In this document: positions 10,701-21,300 of the stretch, in pieces
How the letters are laid out: each line of letters starts with the position of its first letter
Numbering within the stretch: position 1 is the stretch's first letter
NCBI GenBank assembly: GCA_024195265.1
Contig: JAJLRJ010000003.1
Coordinates: forward strand, 30,498,227 to 30,562,226
DNA from: Dendrophyllia cribrosa
Taxonomy: Eukaryota > Cnidaria > Anthozoa > Scleractinia > Dendrophylliidae
DNA length: 64,000 bases
Direction: 5' to 3'
Notes under the pieces: model-generated
Seen by the model: the letters and a program-made list of their open reading frames with translations, nothing else
Told to the model about the DNA's origin: nothing
Databases searched by the model: none
Program-made: the position numbers and the translations under genes

Positions 10701-13700
10701 GAATTCCTAAATTTCCCTTCACAGACAGTCAATTCGTCAGATCCACATAATAACAGAACTCTACTGCATCTTGCGGCAACTATCAACAGTACAGATGTAC
10801 TAGAACTGCTATTAAGGCATTTTAGTTGTATCGATTGCGTTGATAACCGTGGAATAACACCCGCGTTTTTGGCAGCAGAGCATGGACTTGTAGACAATCT
10901 GGCATTGTTGGTCAAACGAGGAGCCAAAGTTAATCACAAAACAACGTCGATCATTGCATTTTACAAAGCCTACATAAGGGACACCTTACAACAAGCCAAA
11001 AATGATTCGTATGAGTTTGAATTCCCCATAATAGACATGCCTGTTTTTCAATCCAAATCGAAGTTCTTTAATGCTTCAATGCTTCACGCAGCAGCCCAAG
11101 GAGGGCACTTAAACATTGTCCGTTTTCTTCTTGATAACAATGCTTTCATCTCGACACTGAATGGTGCTCATTTGACACCTATCCAGTTAGCCGCTGAAAA
11201 TGGTCATCTTGATGTTGTTAAAACTCTGTACAAGGCAGGAGCAATTGCAGATCAAACCGCTCTTCATCATGCAGCAGCAAACAACAGGTTGGAAGTAGTG
11301 AATTTCCTTTTAGACATTGATGTCAAGGATGAATGTTTGCCATGTAATGGCACTTTCTACTGGTTGAAAGCAAAACGTCGTTTCCCAAGCAGTTCGTTCG
11401 GTCTTTCTTTTCCTTTCAAGCAAACTTGCCCTCATAGACATGGTTTCTTAAATAATAGCCTTCTCAAGGAGTGCATAGACTGGGAGAAGAAATGGGAAGA
11501 TACGGGACAATTTTATGATGACAAACATTTAATTTTTTGTCATTCTGCACTTCATGCCGCTGTTGCTTCAGGACACGACAAGGTTGTTACTCGTCTTCTT
11601 TCTGAAAAACATAATGCGCTGAATTGCTATGATTATACAGGGAGAAATCCACTTCATGAAGCCGTTCGAAAAAACAACACAAAAATAGTTGATCTTTTGC
11701 TTCAAAAACAACCGCAGATGATACGCCACAAGTGTAAACACTGGCAACAAGTTTATAACACACCACATTTTCAAGACGAACCCTTTATATCTTCAATGCT
11801 TAGTTTTGAGGAATCAGCTGAATACCATGCAGATGTCTGTCATTGTGGCTACACACCTCTACACCTTGCAGCGCGGTTTGGCCACGAAAACCTGGAGATG
11901 TATCTCACTATAAAAAAAGGGGCTCGAGTTGATGACCAAGATTGTAGTGGGGCCACGCCAATTCATGTGGCAGCTTGTCATAATCAAGCTGACTCAATTT
12001 TTATATTTACTCATCCAAAAATTGGGGGCGATATCAACAGCAAAACTCTGAATGGATCTACCCCCCTTCACAGCGCTGCGGTCTGTGGGGCTGTCGAGGT
12101 CATTGATTATATTCTTTACAAGAACGCAAACCTGACGGCTGTTGATGATTATGGCCTGACAGCACTGCACTATTCAACACTTAACATCAAATCAAGACAG
12201 CTAGGTCAACGAATGTTCCTAAATGACAGCAGTTCCAATGGAACTCTCGAAATGGTTACAGTGGACCAAAGGGGTCATTTGTCGAGTTTTTATAAAGATA
12301 AAAAACAAATGAAGAGCACAGACCGTTTACATTGGTTGGACACTCTTCTCAAGTTAGGGTATAAAGGTTCCAATATCGATGCAGTTGATATTTATGGGCG
12401 GACACCATTGCACATTGCTGCTCACAACGGTTTAGCTGATGCTGTTAACATTCTCCTTTACTGGAACGCAGCACTGGAAAAGCAAGACAAACACGGTAAA
12501 ACACCACTGGACGTGGCAGTTGAAAATGCACCAATTGTACCAATACACTCACCGTTCCAATTAGCGACCAGAATAGAAGATTTACGCAAAAATTTACATG
12601 ATCATGAGATGGTCGTTTTTCTTCTTCTGTATTACGGCGCCTCGCTTACGAAGTGCAAGCGTTCAGGAAGTAGCTTGCTGCACTGGGCAATAATAAACCA
12701 ACAGCCTTACATCGTTCAGCTACTTCTAATAAAGGGAGCTAGTTTAACATGTAAGGATAGCCTTGGTCGAACACCCCTTGTTACCTACCTTCACAATGGC
12801 GGGGAATGGATAGATGTGGTCCTCAACGATTTTAATGTGTCTGTTGCTGTCAGATGTGGACAGCCTTTTAACTCTTCCGTGTTCCATCTATTAAGTTATC
12901 GCCCTCCGACTGTTGCAGATAATAACTTTTTTGATTCAAAGAAATGCAACGAATGTTATGACCCAGGGTGTAAAGTGATAAAGGGTCCCATGGCTGAAGC
13001 TATTGAAAGTCACCCAAGAAGGCACAAAATAATAAATTCCTGCTTGGATGCCGAGGGTTTTACACCGCTACACAGAGCAGCACAGGGAGCCAATGTAGTA
13101 GCAATTCGTTACCTTCTTAAAAATGGTGCAAATGATTCTATTTTAAGCCCACATGGACACGATGCCTTAACACTGGCTGTTCTCCATGCAGGGAGTAATA
13201 TGTGGCGATTATATGGAATTTTTGGCCAGACAGATTTTCTTAGAATAACACAGGCCTCCGAAGCGGCTATTGAACTTCTTCGCCACGCAATGAAAAGTCG
13301 TGGATATAAGATCAGATGCGACTCCAGCAAACACGAACTGACTTTATATCATTTAGCAGCCTCTCGTGGTCTAGTGGGGTTTATAGAATTTCTATTGAAC
13401 GAAAGCGATTCCCACCAGTTAGACGCGAACTGTTCTAATTCAGACGGAATAACGCCAATGTACCTGGCAAAAATGTTCGGAAATAAAGTGCAAAGTGACC
13501 TCTGCAATCCTTGGGAACACGTCATCCAGATAATTAAACTTCATGGAGGTGAGATGCAATACCCTAACAAGGAAGCTGAATATAACGTAATATACAGCCG
13601 TGTGAACGGCTGGATTCCTAACGAGTTGACATTCGATTTGAGACCTGACATATTCCACTTTATCATGTCGCTGTTGGCATCGTATCAAAAAAGTGAGAAT

Positions 13701-14477
13701 ATTTCATTCCGTTGTTCATTCGATATAAATCGCGACTATTATTTTGGCTATTCTTTTTTGACTCTGGATTTTATTTGGAGAGAGATCACTGAAGTAGCTA
13801 TGAAAGAGCTTTCTGGTCAAGATCAGTTGAGGTTCCTACGAAAAATAAGCCGGTGTTCAGTGAAGAGAACACAATTTTCACGATTCCTCTCATTCTATGT
13901 GCAGAGACTGACCTATCCGAAAAATATCGCCAAGACTAGGAATTCGGAAACCAGAAATAGGATACTACGAAACTGGTTTCAAAGGAGACTTTTCAATTTA
14001 ATGCAGTTGCGACACATGGAATTCTTTAGAAGCTTTGCTTGTGCTAAATCGTCACTTTATAGATTTAAACCACTTTTAAATATAAAGAAATTGAAAGTTC
14101 TTATTCGGCAATATGAGAAAATCCCTCCATACTTTTACCTCAATTCAATTTGTCAAGACTTTGACAACTATTTTTTACAAATGGAAAGAATGTCTTCTGG
14201 ATTCATATTTCATGGAGGCGAACATTTGGGACGTCCCGATTTTGTCAGCGAGCGAATAAACATACTCACAGGAAGCAGCTCTAATACTGGACATTTTGGT
14301 GGTCTAACCGATGATTTGCCACTGGAATTTCTTGTAAAACGCTTTTTTGGTGTCTTTCGCCGATTTGATTATCTGAAGCCTCTCCACGTAGGAATAGAGC
14401 CAAGTACCCACATTCCACTTTACACAGACAAAGTGAGACAGATTATCAGGAAACAAAATAGAGAACGACCATCATGA
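7732..14477 (+). CDS. NLR-like STAND protein: HEPN-coiled coil-NACHT-ankyrin
   Basis: Two exons, 7732-8749 and 9343-14477, join in frame (donor G|GTAAGT, acceptor TATTCAG|GG) to give 2,050 residues. Residues 1-190 resemble the DZIP3/CXorf38-type HEPN domain, with RN...H at 171-177. About 240-295 is coiled-coil-like and 316-333 is hydrophobic, a possible membrane segment. The NACHT-type NTPase has Walker A GNPGTGKS (395-402) and Walker B VLDALDE (506-512), and is closest in style to ANKRD50/TANC proteins. About twenty ankyrin repeats follow to roughly residue 1700, then a C-terminal region I do not recognise. By family it is an intracellular sensor/switch: ankyrin repeats bind ligand, NACHT oligomerises, and HEPN is a putative RNase or interaction domain. 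The ligand is unknown. No frame breaks are seen. Confidence 0.92.
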
Positions 14478-15210
14478 GATTAATTGTTAAGCATACGGTT
14501 TGATGGACAGGTGACAACCCACTGAGTCAAGGAGAACATGTGGGGATTGTACTATTTATTTTGTGTGTGGATATTGAGATGCACATAAAATAACAGCGGG
14601 CAAGTAGCGATAAGAAGAACATTAAAAATTAACTAGCATGTAGGCCCTGTTTTTGATGTCTCACAATCTTTAAGCTTCAATAACTTATCGGGCCCGGAGC
14701 ATTATTTAAAAATCAGGATCTTTAGAATGGCGGTGTAAGTTTTAGCCCGCAAACCAGCCTGACATGTTTCGTAAAGTTAGAATTTTATTGCTTAGGTTTC
14801 TATGCCAACAAAATATGCAATTTGTGATAATCTTGATTGGCATAAATTAATATTTTGCCGGCACGGTACAAAGAACCGGGTACTAGTGTAGCGCGCAGGG
14901 GCTCACGGTTCGTGAGTTTGAAAAGTGTTTCTAGAGTTGTGTCATTCTACGGTCAGCCTCGCCGCCTCTAGTACTGTTCAAACAAGTTAACTTTCCTCTT
15001 AGTTGTTTATTGTAATACCTTAAGACTTGTTATCGGCAGTTTTAGCCGCATATTTTAGTCGTTTATTTCTTAGTTAAAAACACCTTTTAAAAAACCCTAA
15101 AGGTAGCACCACTGCATAGGTCGGGGGTACACAGTCCCTATTTTTTCCAACAGTTGGTTTTTTTGGGGTTAACGTGTCCGGCTCTGGTGCGATTAGAGTT
15201 CTTGAAATAT
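14478..15210. other. Downstream of the STAND gene, nothing recognised
   Basis: Contains the probable 3' UTR of the STAND gene (AT-rich, with AATAAA-like variants) and unique sequence. I see no gene or clear element. Confidence 0.5.
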
Positions 15211-15359
15211 TATAGTCCTTTGTCAATGATAAAATGTATCGTGGGCCTGGCTGACCAGCTTAGAGTTATTGTAATATTATAGTATAGTATTACAATACAC
15301 ACTGCGGTTATAAACATGACAAAACAAAGCATGTTGTAAAAAACTTTGATTAATGACTT

Positions 15360-15367
15360 GACGTTTC

Positions 15368-15391
<24 letters not shown>
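15360..15391 (-). ncRNA. Hammerhead-ribozyme-like motif
   Basis: On the minus strand the motif reads CTGAAGA, one base, a GTATG/CATAC stem with a six-base loop, then GAAACGTC. This is the hammerhead core CUGANGA - stem II - GAAA. Penelope-like elements are known to carry minimal hammerheads, and this one lies about 150 bp downstream of the Penelope-like stop codon. Whether stems I and III form well enough for cleavage is not shown. Confidence 0.45.
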
Positions 15392-15398
<7 letters not shown>

Positions 15399-15537
15399 AG
15401 TTGGATATAATACAATAAAATTTAAATGCTATGGAGAAAGACTGGAACCTAATTTAAAAGAAATGACAATAGTGAAAAAAAGATAATATACAGACCTATC
15501 TTAAAGTCTGCTAGAAAATATAAACATATATACAAGG

Positions 15538-15783
15538 CTAGTAAAGAAAAAGTTTCTCACTACCCACATTTTCATTTAAAGCTGGTTTTAAATGCTTAAT
15601 CAATAATGTCTCCATAATTCTACAATGGATATCCGATCGCCCAGTTGTTAAAATTTCAAAATGATCCCATTTAATGTTGTGGCCCGTTGAAGTCATATGA
15701 TCTGCAATGGCTGATGCGTGACAACCTTTCGTGAGTGCTTTAAAATGTTCAGTTTTTCTGTCATGTAATCGACGCTTTATAGT
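15538..15783 (-). pseudogene. Penelope-like element, GIY-YIG C-terminal fragment
   Basis: An uninterrupted minus-strand frame of about 80 codons ends at TAG (15540-15538). It contains RRLHDRKTEHFKAL, IADHMTSTGH and LKPALNENVGSEKLF, which are hallmarks of the C-terminal GIY-YIG endonuclease and tail of Penelope-like or related reverse-transcriptase proteins. The 5' part is missing: the frame meets TATAGTA-rich DNA at about 15783 with no start codon. It is a dead, 5'-truncated copy. Confidence 0.75.
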
Positions 15784-15858
15784 ATAGTATATTATAGTAA
15801 TATTGTAATGTTATAGTCCTTTGTCAATAATAAAATGTATCGTGGGCCTGGCTGACCA

Positions 15859-17128
15859 ACGCCCCACGCCTCTTAGCCTTGGGTGTTTGTTTGGGTGTGT
15901 AGTGGAGGCAAAATTTGAATCTTTCACGCATAAAATAGCTTGCCGGGACTTTCGAGAAACGGGCCCCAGGTCACCTGCGTCCCGCATTTACGAACATAAT
16001 TTGTCAACACGAAAACAATCCTGCAGGGAGGTAGAGGCATATGCTCCTTGCGCGCACGTTCCTGTGATAGGCCAATTTTGATATATTAACTGAAAATTCT
16101 AACTTGACTCCAAGATTTAATCTCAATGTCATTTTTCTTATTTTATACCCCAAAGCCTCGGATCCAAGTAAGAATTTTAATATATCGAAATAGTCCTATA
16201 CGTCCTATGTTACACAGACTAGGAAACGTGTTTAGGTATTTTTGTACAAAATATTTTTTTATTGTAAATTGGTATTGTTTGCTGCAAACAAATAATTAAA
16301 ACAAGTGGCGGAGCAATGAAAAAATACCTTGGCATAAAAGATCGTTGTACGATGTTTACAAAAAATACAAAAAATACTGAGGGGCACTGCAAAAATGTTA
16401 CAAAGAATTAATACCAGTGAGCAACAAGCCGCCAACCGTGAAACTTATCGACGCACAATTCGTCAGGCGACCTCATCCCTCGAGTAAAGCAGACGGGGCA
16501 TCATCGAGGAGAAGAGGAGAAGGTGGAAGAGCTGTACCACTCAAACCTGTTATACGACCACCTCGCCTAGGCCTCTCCAATCCCCCTCCGCCCCTTCTAG
16601 AAAGCCCTTTTACCGGACCAAAGACCAGGACAAACATCTTTTTGGAGCCTCGACAGTTATTTGCAATGACCGATTAAGACGGTTCCTCAATTAATGCCCC
16701 CTAAGATAGGTGACGAATTGGTCATTGGTTCAATTTACATTTTTTTTCGGCAGGTTGTTTTATACGAGATTAGATTAGCAACATAAAGACTGCTTCAGAC
16801 GTTCAGATATTGGAGGAAGAAGGATGGGCAGCGCGCGAAAAGAAAACAGATCAAGAGTGTTGTCTCTCCCCAGTTACGTCACTTTTTTCTCCGCTCGCAT
16901 TTTTCCCTCGCGTTGCTCCCCACTGAACGCCTGGAACAAAATAAGAATTAAACGTTGTACTCACCGTTTAACGCGTTTCTTTTAATTTTTCACTTCTTAT
17001 ATTAAGAGCCCATAATATTCTGGTATATTTTGACGCTGATCCGTTAATACTACGACCACCTCGTTTGGCCCGTCGGCGGTCATATGAGTGACGGATACGT
17101 AAATCACTTGAACCATACACGTATATTT
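15859..17128. other. Intergenic, possible coding remnant at 16417-16677
   Basis: No gene is supported. A GC-richer patch at 16417-16677 has an open frame rich in Pro, Arg and Ser, but a second frame in the same patch reads as Glu-rich coding-like sequence, so neither is convincing. It may be a decayed transposon gene. Confidence 0.35.
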
Positions 17129-17350
17129 AACAACTATTCACCGAAGTGGAGGTGAATAGTTGTTTTAGTATATACTAAAACAGTGAGATAATTTAGCACG
17201 AAAATGACGATTTTTAACTCATTTATTCCTGTCAACGGTTACAATTTTCGCGGGCAAATTGCTTGGAGGTGAATAACACTTGCTATCCCGAGTTTCAGTA
17301 GCCAATCAGAGCGCGCCAACAACGCTATCCACTGTTTTAGTATATACTAA
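17129..17350. repeat. Hairpin MITE-like repeat
   Basis: 17129-17164 is a short palindrome (AACTATTCACC / GGTGAATAGTT). It is followed by TTTTAGTATATACTAAAA and, near 17340, a further TTTTAGTATATACTAA. It looks like a short non-autonomous element with internal subrepeats. Confidence 0.5.
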
Positions 17351-18379
17351 TACTACTTACGTTTTCCACATTATGCCCTTTAGAAGACGCCAGAGGTCTC
17401 ACAACTGCCCGCCTGTTTTAAGCATAGTTAAGCACGTACAAAGGACTACACAAAGGATACATTTTTTATTTTTTATTCAAAATTTACTAGACTGTTAAGA
17501 TAAATTGCAAATTACAGTAGCCTTTTCTAGGTGTCCATGAGAATCGAGCGGAGGAAAGACGGAAAGCGGGGCACGGGAACGCCTGTGAACATTTTCATAA
17601 CAAAAGAGTCATTCGCGATCAGTTTATTTTAAACTGCCTCGCCTTTTTTCCACTCGCACTTTCTCCTTCGCATCGCTGCATGTCTACGATAAGAACGCCT
17701 GGAACTGGCAAAAGTAAGTAAAAAAGCATTCAAAAAATGAAATTTATTATGTAAAAAGCCATCGTCGATACCCAGGAGTAGATAATCGGGGCGGGAGAAA
17801 GATACAATTAAAGGGTGAAATCGGTGAAAGCGAAAGTTTACTTTACGGGCGGACCTGAATTCGTCCGTTTTATTTCCCTTCCGCCCGATTACCTGCTTCA
17901 TGATCTCCGAGGATGGATCACAGGCAGCCCAAACTCACGTACCGAGCGGTCGGTTAGTGTTGCGTAAGACTACTGGTTGATCGTTGAGAAACCGAACTAT
18001 AAGGCTTTGTATGGGAATTGTTATCACTGGGTCGATTTTGTCGTATTTCAGCTTAAAATTCAGTAAATACACAAAATAAACTTACTTTTGCCATTTTCCG
18101 TGTTCCTTTGCTTGTCTTGTGTCTTGTTGTGGTATTTTAGGCGATTTTTGTAGGAAGTAATGAATAGGATCACAAAAAAGCATTCATCGTCCGGCTTAAT
18201 TTGGTAGTTTTAGCTCTTATTTGTTACTAAGACTGGATGAAGTAATTTAATAAAGACGCATATATCTGGTCGCTTGCTTCTACACAGTCTAAAACCTATT
18301 GTGGTTCGTGTATTGTAAAAGCCAAAAATGCTAACAACAACATTGAAGAGTATTGAAACTCTGGCCACAGTCCTTGATC
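17351..18379. other. Intergenic, nothing recognised
   Basis: Lies downstream of the death-domain gene on the minus strand and probably includes its 3' UTR. I see no further gene or repeat. Confidence 0.45.
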
Positions 18380-21300
18380 TTACGAAGCACAGCAAATTTT
18401 TTCCGCTATAAGTTTACAATTTACAAATCGATGACACAATGCATCATATAAAACCTGATAGGTACCAGCAGAACCATCTTTTTGCTTCCAAGCCATCAGC
18501 ATTTCAAGGGCCTTGTTGGACAATTTCTCATTTTCTTTGTGAAATGCAGCTATCTTTGCTCTGTCGAATCCCAGGCGACGCCCCAACTTATCCCAGTTGT
18601 CTCCAAGCAACAGGGAAAGGTCCTCTAACTCGTCCTCTGAAGGACTGCCTGCCTTGACTACAATGGTCAAGGTAAAAAAAAATATTTAAGGAGGCTCGAC
18701 TCAGTTTTTTTCGCCGTGGGGTGTATGTTTTGAAATCAAAATTTCGCAGGAAGACATGCTTCGATTGCTTTCATACTTCACCAAGTTTATGAATTGTGAT
18801 CAAAGTTTTATGTGTCACTGGTTTCCAAGTGACAGCGGTTATTATAGCAACGCCAGCTTATTGTACTTTGTTTTAAACAATGTCGTTTTTCTCAAAATCT
18901 AGTCAGACACTTCATAATCAAACTTTCAAATTTTGTAGTACTCACGTGACACTAACTGCAGACAAAGTTTCAACAAAATTATAAGACGGTTTTCGAGTAA
19001 ATCAAAAATAATTGTTAGGCAACACAGTAATAAAGCGAATATTTTCATAAAGCAAAATATTTCCAAAATGCCCTTACACATTATTTTTAAACTTCCAGCC
19101 GTTATGAACTTGGTGAAGTATGAAATTAATCGAAGCTTGTCTTCTCTGCGAAATTTTGATTTCAAAACATATACCCCACGGCAAAAAAAAAAAGAACTGA
19201 GTCAAGCCTCCTTAAGACATGCATGTTAATTAATATAAAACTAAAATTTTGTTTAACGTGTGGTAAGTGTGATACGTGTAGGGAAAACTAAAACTGTTAA
19301 TAACGATTTAAAACTATTTACAAAGAGGGTGAGGCTTCGACGGAAACCTTAGTGGAAGTCATTAAGTTTACCACCTTATTCGCCGGGAACTCAAAAGGTA
19401 ATAAACGCCTGAACGGAAACTGGAAGAGTTTAGCTTTTCTTCCATCTCCCACCTCAGTTAAGCTTCTCGTCCTCTTTATTGATGAAGAGGACGAGAAGCT
19501 TAACTGAGGTGGAAGATGGAAGAAAAATGCGCCTCGCTCTCTCCAAGCCCTTTCCGACCACGGTGCTATCCCCAGGCTCCTTACAGTTTAGTTAAAACTA
19601 AAGAGTTGCCTGAGAATGCAAGCGAAGCTACGTCACAATGCACTGAGGACACTGAGGATGTTATAGGTTGTGAAGTATGATCTTAAGAGTTGGCCAGTTG
19701 TTGTCAGTTTTGATCGAACGTCTAACATTTTTAGTTCATTATTTTTGGTCGGTTCTTACTGTGCTGATAAACATTGAAAAAAAAAACCACTCTTTAAACT
19801 GCACAGTTTTTGATGAAAACTGAGTAGCTTAAACACATTACAAACTGGTGGCAACTGCAGTTTCGTTAAAAATTGTTGAAATTAGAAGTTGGCTTTCTTC
19901 ATTGAGGTCCAAGTAAAAGTGAAAAACTCACAGTGTCAACCGACTCCATACCGTCCTCTGAAAAACTTTCAAAGAGGAGACAATAATAGTCTCGACGATC
20001 GTTTGTTAACAAGAAAAGCATATTGGAGTGCACAACTTTGCACCCTTCATTACATTAACTGGTGGCAACTGCAGTTTCGTTAAAAATTGTTGAAGTTAGA
20101 AGTTGGCTTTCTTCATTGAGGTCCAAGTAAAAGTGAAAAACTCACAGTGTCAACCGACTCTATACCGTCCTCTGAAAAACTTTCAGAGAGGAAACTAATA
20201 GTCTCGACGATCGTTTGTTAACAAGAAAAGCATATTGGAGTGCACAAGTTTGTACCCTTCAACCCTATTGTATGAATAAAAGATCAGAGTTCAATTCCAG
20301 GGGCCGGATTCACGAAGCCCTCCTAAGTTAAGACATATCCTAAGTATTGTTTCTTAACAATAGCCTATTGTTGGATTGACAATAGACATTGTTAAGAAAC
20401 AATACTAAGGATATGTCTTAACTTAGGAGGGTTTCGTGCGGATCCGGCCCCAGGAGTAGAATAAGATATAACTAAGACTCAACACAATGGCCGATCAGTT
20501 GTTATAATTTCAGTCTGCTTTCTACAATCCGCAAGTGTTTTTCTTTCGTTCTAAGGGTTATTTCTGGGAATTTGTTACAACACAGAAGTACTGTATACAA
20601 TATCAGTGTTCAAGGATTTTGTTACTAACCATCCGGAGGCCTTTAAATTCAGATCTTGTTACTCTGAAAAATTGTGCATGAGAGACGATTTTGTTCGAGG
20701 ACTTTGATTTTGTTATACGAATATATATTTTTATCGTGGTTGCATAATTCCCTTGTGGTTCGCTATTTTTTAATTAGCACTGTTATTTATACACCTGTTA
20801 GCAAAAACACTGCTGTTCTGAGAATATATGCAGCATATTTATATCTTTAATGTTTCCGTCCAAATTGAGCCACTTTTTTATAAAAATACAAAAGATGTAC
20901 TTATTGCAGAAACGTTGTCATAAAAAAATAAAATTAATTACCTTAATTATATTCTCACTCGGAGGATAAAAGACAAATTCTTAAGAAATAAAAAAAAATT
21001 TCATTCCTGAGATAAAAATTGATTCATTCATTTGATAGAAATTAGTTTTGAAGAAATATCTGCTGAAAGGTCATTTATTAATTCCTATTTAATTTGGTAT
21101 TTGATATTTTCTATGACAACATTTCTGCAATAGATTATTTTACAGTTGTGTGCTTAGTACCCTGGCCTTTGCGTGAAAGTGAGGCTGGAGTTGACTTTGT
21201 TTTGATACAAACCTTCCTGCTATGCTTTGTAAATCATGTTAGCATAAGAACAACACAATTTACATAGGAAAAGAAGAAAGGTTTCTATCAAAACAAGTGT

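Larger units (their letters stand above)
15211..15858. mobile_element. Penelope-like insert flanked by 47-bp direct repeats
   Basis: A 47-bp sequence occurs at 15211-15257 and again at 15812-15858 with one mismatch. It brackets about 550 bp that include the end of a Penelope-like open reading frame on the minus strand (15538-15783) and a hammerhead-like motif (15360-15391). The immediate flanks are rich in TATAGTA. The direct repeats could be a long target duplication or the outcome of tandem insertion, which is common for Penelope-like elements. Confidence 0.65.

Noticed and set aside
16417..16677. 86-codon Pro/Arg/Ser-rich frame
   Set aside because: Low-complexity composition, competing coding-like frame in the same patch, no splice partners.
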